Source: Gemmatimonadota bacterium (GTDB lineage Bacteria > Latescibacterota > UBA2968 > UBA8231). From it: a DNA stretch of 5,962 nt. Shown piece by piece: positions 1 to 5,903 of the stretch (position 1 is the stretch's first letter; every line of letters starts with the position of its first letter). The stretch spans positions 1-5,962 of the forward strand of contig PATE01000059.1 of assembly GCA_002712305.1 (NCBI GenBank), read 5' to 3'. Under the pieces are notes generated by a model. The model did not search any database. It was given only the letters and a program-made list of their open reading frames with translations, and was not told the origin of the DNA. The translations under genes and the position numbers were made by a program.

Positions 1-249
1 CTGTCCTGCCCCACCTGCTTCGGTGACCATCGCCGAAACAGCTTCGACAAGAGGGCGATAGTGGCCCGCCTCGAGAAACTTCCGCCGTTGGCGCAGACTG
101 TCAGGAGGGTCGCCGGCCTGTTGTGAAGAACGCTGGTGGGCGAGGATCAGATTGACGTATCCCTCCCGGGCCAGATCGAAGCTGTGACTCGAGGGACAGA
201 TGAACCGACCCTCTACGTGGCTCAGTGCCTGTTGGCACACGGGACACAT
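1..249 (-). CDS. rlmA: RlmA, 23S rRNA (guanine-N1)-methyltransferase, N-terminal part only
   Basis: RlmA methylates N1 of a guanine in a 23S rRNA hairpin (G745 in E. coli) using S-adenosylmethionine; it acts in the cytoplasm. Only the first 83 or so codons lie in the window, and the SAM-binding domain is beyond the left edge. Translating the minus strand shows the family's zinc ribbon: Cys2, Cys5, Cys18 and His22 (CPVC, then ICPSSH), followed by the conserved SFDLAREGYVNL. A GDPPDSLRQRRKFLEAGHY segment then matches the family pattern GDS..M...R..FL..GHY. The start is uncertain. ATG at 249 is used here, with an AGGA 13 nt upstream, which is rather far. A TTG at 273 would add LLQDHHIW, which also looks protein-like, and the frame stays open further upstream. 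The gene is divergent from rhaA and functionally unrelated to it, so it is probably the conserved housekeeping edge of the locus. Family identity is confident; the start is not. Confidence 0.85.
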   Translation of the reverse strand, partial: MCPVCQQALSHVEGRFICPSSHSFDLAREGYVNLILAHQRSSQQAGDPPDSLRQRRKFLEAGHYRPLVEAVSAMVTEAGGAGQ

Positions 250-294
250 CCAGATGTGGTGATCCTGTAACAAGAACGCTCGCTCGCTTATGTT

Positions 295-307
295 ATCGCC
301 CGGCGAT
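295..307. promoter_or_regulatory. Perfect 13-bp palindrome between divergent rlmA and rhaA
   Basis: ATCGCC-C-GGCGAT is a 6-bp inverted repeat around a single base, starting 45 bp upstream of the rhaA ATG. Its position fits an operator for a regulator of rhaA or of both divergent genes. No regulator gene is in the window, and a convincing -35/-10 pair could not be picked out nearby; TATGTT at 288-293 is at best a weak -10. A chance palindrome is quite possible. Confidence 0.3.
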
Positions 308-328
308 TGAAGTCCACCGACACAAGAT

Positions 329-334
329 AGAGGA
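329..334 (+). promoter_or_regulatory. Ribosome binding site of rhaA
   Basis: AGAGGA lies 5 nt before the ATG at 340. It supports that start, which also gives the N-terminus expected for the family. Confidence 0.75.
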
Positions 335-339
335 TACCG

Positions 340-1632
340 ATGTCGTACAAGACCCCCCTGTCCGATGCGCAGATCGAGGCCAGCTACGAGCAGGCGAAGG
401 AGCAGTATTCGGCTCTGGGCGTTGATGTCGACGCTGCCGTCGACGCAGCGCTGCAGATTCCTATCTCCCTGCATTGTTGGCAAGGCGATGACGTGGGCGG
501 ATTCGAGACCAAGGATGAGGCCGTCGAGGGTGGGGGCATCATGGCGACGGGCAATTTCCCGGGCAAGGCGCGGACAGCCGATGAACTACGACAGGATCTG
601 AAGAAAGCGACAGACCTGCTGCCGGGGGCTCATCGCATCAACGTTCACGCCTTCTACTGCGAGACGGGGGGTGACGTCGTCGATCGTGACCGGCTCGAAC
701 CACGACACTTCGCCAACTGGATCGGCTGGGCCCAACAGAACAACATCGGTCTCGACTTCAATCCGACCTACTTCGCCCATCCAAAGGCCAACGACGGTTT
801 CACCCTCGCTCACCCGGACAAAGCGATCCGCGACTTCTGGATCGAGCACGGCATCGTCAGTCGACGCATCAGTGAAGCGATGGGTGATGCTCTGGGTGGC
901 GAGGTGGTCAACAATCACTGGATCCCCGACGGTGCCAAGGATCATCCAGCCGACCGCAGCACGCCCCGACAGCGCCTGGTGGAGTCCCTCGACGCGATCT
1001 TCGACGACAGCCTCGGCATCGGCCCGAACTGTGTCGATGCGGTGGAGGGCAAGTTGTTCGGCCTCGGCATGGAAGACTATACCGTCGGCTCCAACGACTT
1101 CTACGCCAATTACGCCCTGTCCCGGGGCAAGATCCTCTGCCTCGACATGGGTCACTTCCATCCCACCGAATCCATCGCCGACAAAATCACCGCCCATCTT
1201 CCCTTTCATAAGAAGCTGCTGATCCACACGAGTCGCCCCATTCGCTGGGATTCGGATCACGTCGTGTTGTTTTCGGACGATGTACGCAATGTCTTCCTTG
1301 AAGTGGCCCGTGCCAGGGCCCTCGACAAGGTGTATGTCGCACTCGACTTCTTCGATGCCAGCATCAACCGCGTCGGCGCCTATGTCATCGGCACCCGCGC
1401 GACGCGCAAGGCGATCCTCTATGGGCTCGTCGACCCGACCCAGCAGCTTCAACAGCTTGAGTCAGAGGGCAAACTGGCGGCCAAACTCGGCCTGATGGAG
1501 GATCTCAAGACGATGGCCTTCAATGCCGTGTGGGACATGGCCTGCCTCAAGGCGCAGGTCCCGGTCGGTGCGGGCTGGATCGACGAGATGGAGTCGTACG
1601 AGTCCAGTGTCTTGTCGGGGAGGGGGGCGTGA
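340..1632 (+). CDS. rhaA: L-rhamnose isomerase
   Basis: This cytoplasmic, metal-dependent (Mn2+) enzyme interconverts L-rhamnose and L-rhamnulose, the first step of the classical rhamnose pathway. The 430 residues align over the whole length with the E. coli enzyme (about 419 residues) as I recall it. Diagnostic stretches are SLHCWQGDDVGGFE (43-56), ATGNFPGKAR (69-78), WIPDGAKD (194-201), AVEGKLFG (234-241), YTVGSNDFY (247-255) and LDMGHFHPTE (268-277). Further on come RPIRWDSDHVV (299-309) and LDFFDASINR (335-344). The metal-ligand set is intact: Glu236, Asp269, His272, His296, Asp304, Asp306 and Asp336. The ATG has a good ribosome binding site 5 nt upstream. The stop lies where the family normally ends, 2 bp before the downstream aldolase gene, so the two are probably co-transcribed and translationally coupled. 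No rhamnulokinase or rhamnulose-1-phosphate aldolase gene is seen here, so the fate of rhamnulose is open; related aldoses or ketoses are possible substrates. Confidence 0.97.
   Translation: MSYKTPLSDAQIEASYEQAKEQYSALGVDVDAAVDAALQIPISLHCWQGDDVGGFETKDEAVEGGGIMATGNFPGKARTADELRQDLKKATDLLPGAHRINVHAFYCETGGDVVDRDRLEPRHFANWIGWAQQNNIGLDFNPTYFAHPKANDGFTLAHPDKAIRDFWIEHGIVSRRISEAMGDALGGEVVNNHWIPDGAKDHPADRSTPRQRLVESLDAIFDDSLGIGPNCVDAVEGKLFGLGMEDYTVGSNDFYANYALSRGKILCLDMGHFHPTESIADKITAHLPFHKKLLIHTSRPIRWDSDHVVLFSDDVRNVFLEVARARALDKVYVALDFFDASINRVGAYVIGTRATRKAILYGLVDPTQQLQQLESEGKLAAKLGLMEDLKTMAFNAVWDMACLKAQVPVGAGWIDEMESYESSVLSGRGA
1617..1627 (+). promoter_or_regulatory. G-rich ribosome binding site of the aldolase gene, inside the end of rhaA
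   Basis: GGGGAGGGGGG sits in the last codons of rhaA and ends 7 nt before the ATG at 1635. It contains AGGGGG, an acceptable anti-SD match, and decides the start: the same reading frame is open back to about 1530, but that part only shadows rhaA. The run of six G is a place where sequencing errors or slippage could alter the frame. Confidence 0.65.
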
Positions 1633-1634
1633 AG

Positions 1635-2537
1635 ATGGCCACCGACCTGTCACGCTTCCGGGGTGTCTTCCCTGCCGTTGTTACGCCCATGACGGCGGCG
1701 GATGAGCTGAACGAGGATCAGTTGCGATCCGTTTTCGACATGAATATCGCCGCAGGCGCCCATGGCTTCTGGATCGCCGGTGGCACGGGCGAGAGTGTCC
1801 TTCTCAGTGACGAGGAGAATCGCCGCATCGCCAGCATCGCCACCGAACAGGTCGCTGATCGAGCGGTGACCATCATGCATGTGGGTGCACCGACAACGGC
1901 TCGAGCTGCGGCGCTGGCCGAACATGCGGCCAGGGCGGGCGCCCACGCCATATGCTGTGTCCCGCCATTCTTCTATCGACGATCTGACGAGGAAATCGTC
2001 GAACACTATCGCGCTGTTGCCGCCGCCGCTGATCTGCCGCTATTCGTCTATAACCTCCCTGGATCCACTGGCGTGGAGATCACTGTCGATTTGATGGAGA
2101 AGATCCGCGATGGCGTACCCCAGTTGGCAGGCCTGAAACATTCCTCCGTCAACCTCTTGATCGCCCGGCAATTTGCCGACATGGGCCTGTCCTGCTTCAC
2201 GGGGTCATCTCACCTGCTCCAGCCTGCACTGACCATGGGCGCATGCGGTTGCGTCGACGGACCACCGTGTGTGGCACCAGAGCCATGGGTAGAGTTGTGG
2301 AATGCCGCGCAGGAAGGCGACAGCGCACGGGCCGAAGAGGCACGCATACGTTCTTACGAAATAATCGATCTGTGTACGATGTTTGGCAGTCCGAAGTTCC
2401 ACGCCGTGTGCAAGGCAGCCGTTGGTCTGCGACTTGGTCTCGATACGGGGAATCCACGCCGCCCGGCGTTACCCCTGACAGATGACGAACGCCGCCAGGT
2501 GAAAGATCGGCTTCATTCGCTGGGGTTGATGAGCTGA
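1635..2537 (+). CDS. Dihydrodipicolinate synthase / N-acetylneuraminate lyase family aldolase
   Basis: This is a class I (Schiff-base) aldolase or lyase with a TIM-barrel fold, 300 residues, the usual family length. Visible marks are the opening GVFPAVVTPMT (10-20), the carboxylate-binding loop AGGTGES (48-54), the catalytic tyrosine in FVYNLP (Tyr139) and the Schiff-base lysine in GLKHSS (Lys168). TGSS (189-192) follows. It is probably not DapA. True dihydrodipicolinate synthase has an Arg three to five residues after the YN motif (YN-P-R-TG), whereas here the sequence is YNLPGSTG, with Ser144 at that place; the first Thr of the GTTGE loop is Gly50. The substrate is therefore likely another 2-keto acid, such as a 2-keto-3-deoxy sugar acid, cleaved to pyruvate and an aldehyde. 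The 2-bp gap to rhaA and the dehydratase remnant downstream favour sugar catabolism. That role is inference; family membership is clear. Confidence 0.92.
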   Translation: MATDLSRFRGVFPAVVTPMTAADELNEDQLRSVFDMNIAAGAHGFWIAGGTGESVLLSDEENRRIASIATEQVADRAVTIMHVGAPTTARAAALAEHAARAGAHAICCVPPFFYRRSDEEIVEHYRAVAAAADLPLFVYNLPGSTGVEITVDLMEKIRDGVPQLAGLKHSSVNLLIARQFADMGLSCFTGSSHLLQPALTMGACGCVDGPPCVAPEPWVELWNAAQEGDSARAEEARIRSYEIIDLCTMFGSPKFHAVCKAAVGLRLGLDTGNPRRPALPLTDDERRQVKDRLHSLGLMS

Positions 2538-2604
2538 GACTGTCCGGCAGCCGGCTAATCCTGCTCTCAAGCGGTTCTGCCGTGCCACGACAGCATGCTC
2601 GTCA

Positions 2605-3010
2605 GTGTCCCGCAACCCCCTCGGGTGCCGTGGGATCCCGATCTATGCGAGCGCCGGTGTCGAGCACGAATGGTACAATGACGGCGAGTCGTTCCTGATC
2701 GAGGAAGCAGTGCGCTACAAGGAAGAGGGCTACGACGCCTTCAAGTTCCGTTGTGGTACCGTTTGGCACGCGGCGGGCATGACCTACAACCGCTACTTCC
2801 CCATCCTGCGGCGGCTGCGCGAAGCGGTGGGACCGGACTTTCGACTCATGCACGAGGCCGTGGGCACGCAGGGTGGCACTTCTTGAATCGATCATCAGCG
2901 ACTTCGCGCCGGTGCTCGAGGACCTCGGATTCTACTGGTTCGAGGAAGCCTTCGGAGGTGGAGTCAGTCTGCTGCGATGGAGCCTGACGCCGGCAAACTA
3001 TCCGTCGTGA
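2605..3010 (+). pseudogene. Remnant of an enolase-superfamily (mandelate racemase-like) sugar-acid dehydratase
   Basis: Two segments in different frames give one recognisable piece of an enolase-superfamily protein. The first (2605-2886) reads GIPIYASAGVEHEWY, then LIEEAVRYKEEGYDAFKFR, then LRRLREAVGPDFRLMHEAVG. This is the start of the family's barrel domain, with the K-x-R/K strand and the strand that carries the first metal ligand. It then hits a stop. The second segment (2879-3010), one base out of register, continues with LLESIISDFAPVLEDL and GFYWFEEAF, the family's 'WxEEP' strand, then degenerates and stops. The N-terminal capping lobe (over 100 residues) is absent: only 67 bp separate this from the aldolase gene. 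Two-thirds of the barrel is missing as well. One frameshift alone cannot explain this, so it is a true gene fragment. It was presumably once the dehydratase that supplied a 2-keto-3-deoxy acid to the aldolase upstream (inference). The exact substrate class cannot be told. Confidence 0.75.
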
Positions 3011-3076
3011 CGGGTGCGTCAACCCGCTCCTCGTAGTGCGAAATAGGTGCTTGCGCGGTGTCTATCCATTGCAGGC
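3011..3076. other. Convergent intergenic gap, nothing definite
   Basis: These 66 bp lie between the dehydratase remnant and the stop of the minus-strand hydrolase gene. There is a 5-bp inverted repeat (CGGGT 3011-3015 with ACCCG 3022-3026), but no T-run follows on either strand, so I do not call a terminator. A 19-codon reading frame that begins at 2977 ends here at 3036 (see findings). Confidence 0.4.
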
Positions 3077-4321
3077 TTACAGATACCCCAGATCCTTCAA
3101 CCGCTGCTCGAGCGCCTCTTTCTCCTTCGCCGACTCCGCTTGCTCACCCAATCCGCGGTACGCGGAGCCCTCGACGAGATCTCGATAGATCCCGGAATAC
3201 TTCTCTGCGTCTGCACTCTCGAGGGCCTCACCACTGATCACATCCCGCAGCACGGATTCGCCCTTCGTCTCGTCCTGCCGGAACATCACACGACCATCCG
3301 TCAGCGACCACTGACGAACGCCCTGCGGATTGTCGGGGAGCTGGCTGCCGTCGATGGAGAGTCTTGAGGTCACCCGTCGATGCTCTGTTTCGAGATTGGC
3401 TTTGTGCAGGAACCCCACGCCAAAAAGACTGTCCAGTTCCGTCAGCGCCCAGCGCTCGTCATCTCCATCCTGCAGCAGGGAGCGCCCATAACCGCAATAG
3501 CCGGTGTCGACCTCGGCCAGTTCACAGATCGTCGGAAACAGGTCGATCATGGACAGGGTCCGCGCCGGCAAGGTCCAGCCCTCGCGCGGGATGTGGGCTA
3601 ACAGGGGCACACGCGCCACCTTTTCATGGATCAGATCGCCATGCGACATGATCTCAGTGTTGAATCCCTCTCCATGGTCTCCGAAGATGAAGACCGTCCA
3701 TTCAGACAGGTCGATTCGCTTCAGAACTTCCACGAGGAGGAACTCCTGCACGTGGGTCGCCGCGGCGTAGTAGAAACGCAGCGCTTCCAGCTGGCGCCCT
3801 TCCTCCACCATCTCACGCAAACCCGGGTTCATGTTCATGCCCGAAAGGCCATAACCGCCGTGGGTATACCAGAAATGGAGAAATCGCAGTTGGGGTGCCG
3901 TTGCAAACCTCTCAAGCATCTGCAAGGTGGGTTCGATCGAGGCTAGCGTTTGATCGTCGATGGCGGGGTCGAGGGGCCCCATGAACGGTTCGTAGTCAAG
4001 GAAGCGAAACACGTCTGGCCGCTGTGAACGGCCACTCACCTCGAATCCGGCGTCGGCGAAGGCTTGCAGAAGATTGGTCACCCCCGCAAACATCTTGAGA
4101 TACGTCTGCCCGAACAGGCCGTGCTCGAAGGGATAAAGGCCCGTAAACAGCGACGTGTGAGAAGGTCTTGTGGCCGGTGCGGTGACGAAGAATCTCTCTG
4201 CCAACGCATAGTCTCGCGTCAATACGTCGAACTTCGGCGTCAGCAATGACGGATTGGTTCGACTCAGCGCATCACAGCGCCAGCAATCGATGGAGATCAG
4301 CAGGAATTTCGAGCAGGCCAC
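3077..4321 (-). CDS. Sulfatase/alkaline phosphatase superfamily hydrolase with a threonine nucleophile
   Basis: This 414-residue protein has the sulfatase domain (PF00884 type). It begins straight at the first beta strand, FLLISIDCWRCD (6-17), which carries the metal ligand Asp12. The nucleophile motif follows as TRPSHTSLFTGLYPFEHG (51-68), then the second metal site FGDHGEGF (213-220) with Asp215 and His216, and His228 in SHGDLIHEK. The tail LEQRLKDLGYL is common in this family. In sulfatases the motif is C-x-P-S-R, the Cys becoming formylglycine. Here it is T-R-P-S-H, with Thr51 as presumed nucleophile and His55 in place of Arg. Thr nucleophiles occur in phosphatase and phosphotransferase branches such as LtaS and MCR, so a phosphoester may be the substrate. 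There is no signal peptide, so a cytoplasmic location is likely. The start is GTG (4321-4319), with no strong ribosome binding site, 17 bp after the upstream SelA-like gene; coupling is likely. The fold is certain, the reaction is not. Confidence 0.88.
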   Translation of the reverse strand: MACSKFLLISIDCWRCDALSRTNPSLLTPKFDVLTRDYALAERFFVTAPATRPSHTSLFTGLYPFEHGLFGQTYLKMFAGVTNLLQAFADAGFEVSGRSQRPDVFRFLDYEPFMGPLDPAIDDQTLASIEPTLQMLERFATAPQLRFLHFWYTHGGYGLSGMNMNPGLREMVEEGRQLEALRFYYAAATHVQEFLLVEVLKRIDLSEWTVFIFGDHGEGFNTEIMSHGDLIHEKVARVPLLAHIPREGWTLPARTLSMIDLFPTICELAEVDTGYCGYGRSLLQDGDDERWALTELDSLFGVGFLHKANLETEHRRVTSRLSIDGSQLPDNPQGVRQWSLTDGRVMFRQDETKGESVLRDVISGEALESADAEKYSGIYRDLVEGSAYRGLGEQAESAKEKEALEQRLKDLGYL

Positions 4322-4338
4322 GGCGTCTCAGCAGACCA

Positions 4339-5892
4339 TCACGTGGCCAGTGGCGGGCCACCGGGAATGGTGACCCGGCGCCCCTTGCGGCCTGCTGGTG
4401 TGCGCTGTGCGCTGAAGGTGGCCGTCTGATACTCGCCGAGGTGAATCGTGCCCGTCAGTGAATCGCCGGTGCCCGATCCGCCAAAGAGGAAGGGAATCCA
4501 GTTTCCCGGTCGCCGCATGTGGCTCTCGAGTTTCACCTGATTGCCCTCGACGACGCCGGCGATCTGAATCGTCGCATAGTCCGTCTCGTGGATCCCGGAG
4601 ACCCAGTTTCCATCCTGGGACAGGGTCCAGCGATGCTGACTGACGCTGGTGGCATACTGAACCTGCACCTCCCACGTGCCGGACACGTCGAGCCTGGCCG
4701 CCGCCAAGTCGTCGTTGAGAGGCTCCCGTTTCTCGGTGAGAATCGCGTGGATGCGCTCGGCGACGACCTGCTCGTTTCCTGGCTGCAGTTGGCTGGGCGT
4801 GACATTCACACTCGCCGAACCATCGCCGTCACCGCTACCGATGGCGATCCGTGGCGGCTTGCGAGCGAAGTCCTCTGCCACCTGATCTCCGGTGATGTGC
4901 AGAACCGATGGATCCCACCGAATCGTGAGCCGCGGCGCCCGGTTGTTGAGGCCCTCTGGAGCATCCACAGATGTCGTGACGGTGTCGATTCCTTCGACTC
5001 GCTTTGAGATCGTCTCGAGTTTCTCCAGCCAGCTCTGCCACTCGCCCTCGTGATCTCGCGTGACCCAGGCCTCGACCGCGGCAAGCATGCCCAGGATCTC
5101 TTCCTTACCGATCTTGTCGTCTCGGCCGGGGCCGTGATGGGGCGAGGAGGCCTGCCATGTGGATGTGAGTAGCGCCTTGTCACCGAGGGCGATGCCCGCA
5201 CACTGGGGACCACACAACGCCTTGCCCCCACTGTAGGTGACGACGGTCGCACCCGCCTCCAGGTGGACATTCGGTATGGTCAGATTCTCGGCTGCCGAAT
5301 CCGCCAGAATCGGGATCCCATGCGGTTTGGCGATGCGTGCCATTTCCTGCAAGGACAGAGGCTGGTCTTCGCCGCGACCGGTAACCATGTAGATCATCGC
5401 CGTCCGTGGATTGATCGCCTGTTCCATTTCCTCCGCCGTATCCACCATCACGATCTCGACACCCACATTGCGCACCGCGTGATCATAGGCATTGCGGCAG
5501 TAACCGGGGATGATCACCTGGTTCTTGTCGAAACCCGTCAGATCGGGCACCCGAATCAGCTTCTCGGGGTTGCCACCGGTCACACAGGCGATCGTCACGT
5601 GTTTGATCGCCGCCGCACAGCCAGACGCGATCAACCCCCACTCGGCACCGGTGATGTCGGCCAGGCGCTGCCCCACGGCGGCTGCCATCTCGTCGTATTG
5701 GGCGAAATAGCCGGCAGCCGCCTCCATCGCCTGCAACACCTCTGGCCGTTCGACGGAACCACCGATGATCGTGAAGGTGCCGCGACAGTTGATGATCGGC
5801 TCGACGCCGATCGCCTGGTAGATGGTCTCGCTGTCGCTCTGCTTGGCGAGAAAGGGCAACACAGCCAGGCCTTTGGGGTCATTCGATGCCAA
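4339..5892 (-). CDS. SelA-like PLP-dependent enzyme fused to a C-terminal beta-rich domain
   Basis: This is a fold-type I PLP enzyme of the SelA-like group, which includes selenocysteine synthase SelA and the amino-sugar-acid ammonia-lyase DgaE. Residues 22-395 form the enzyme. They show GVEPIINCRGTFTIIGGS (29-46, the family's NA.GT..I.G opening), EWGLIASGCAAAI (84-96), the cofactor Asp198 in PILADSAAE, and the presumed Schiff-base Lys224 in TYSGGKALCGPQCAGI (219-234). Residues 400-497 are an extra domain that begins DVSGTWEVQVQ. It has alternating hydrophobic strands and repeated G-x-V/I turns (IAGVVEGNQV, LTGTIHLGEY) and looks like a small beta-barrel or sandwich. The last 20 residues are basic and Gly/Pro-rich. 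At 517 residues it is longer than usual SelA-like proteins (about 370-470). It is probably not a true SelA, since no selenocysteine genes are near; an ammonia-lyase, racemase or aminotransferase-like role on a sugar-derived amine is more likely (inference). The start is TTG. Confidence 0.87.
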   Translation of the reverse strand: MASNDPKGLAVLPFLAKQSDSETIYQAIGVEPIINCRGTFTIIGGSVERPEVLQAMEAAAGYFAQYDEMAAAVGQRLADITGAEWGLIASGCAAAIKHVTIACVTGGNPEKLIRVPDLTGFDKNQVIIPGYCRNAYDHAVRNVGVEIVMVDTAEEMEQAINPRTAMIYMVTGRGEDQPLSLQEMARIAKPHGIPILADSAAENLTIPNVHLEAGATVVTYSGGKALCGPQCAGIALGDKALLTSTWQASSPHHGPGRDDKIGKEEILGMLAAVEAWVTRDHEGEWQSWLEKLETISKRVEGIDTVTTSVDAPEGLNNRAPRLTIRWDPSVLHITGDQVAEDFARKPPRIAIGSGDGDGSASVNVTPSQLQPGNEQVVAERIHAILTEKREPLNDDLAAARLDVSGTWEVQVQYATSVSQHRWTLSQDGNWVSGIHETDYATIQIAGVVEGNQVKLESHMRRPGNWIPFLFGGSGTGDSLTGTIHLGEYQTATFSAQRTPAGRKGRRVTIPGGPPLAT

Positions 5893-5898
5893 GGTGAT

Positions 5899-5903
5899 TC
5901 CTC
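5899..5903 (-). promoter_or_regulatory. Ribosome binding site that decides the TTG start of the SelA-like gene
   Basis: On the minus strand GAGGA stands 6 nt before TTG (5892-5890). An in-frame TGA lies three codons upstream (5904-5902), so TTG is the first possible start. The next in-frame candidate is a GTG at codon 11 without such a site. An ATG inside the same stretch is out of frame and ends after eight codons. Confidence 0.65.

Noticed and set aside
586-1452. Long minus-strand open frame opposite rhaA (288 codons)
   Set aside because: It is the antisense shadow of a strongly conserved gene; its product has no recognisable motifs and is Val/Asp-rich, as mirror frames of GC-rich genes often are.
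1530-1634. N-terminal extension of the aldolase to an upstream ATG
   Set aside because: The extra 35 residues overlap rhaA out of frame and match nothing; the start at 1635 has a ribosome binding site and the usual family N-terminus.
2544-2554. CCGGC-A-GCCGG inverted repeat just after the aldolase stop as a terminator
   Set aside because: The loop of one base is too small for a full stem, and no T-run follows.
340-4321. Ulvan or other sulfated rhamnan degradation locus (rhamnose isomerase plus 'sulfatase')
   Set aside because: The hydrolase lacks the formylglycine Cys and a signal peptide, and no polysaccharide lyase, glycoside hydrolase or SusC/D-type gene is visible.
4339-5892. True selenocysteine synthase SelA
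   Set aside because: The extra domain, the lack of selB, selC or a SECIS-bearing gene nearby, and the accessory context speak against it, though the fold group is the same.
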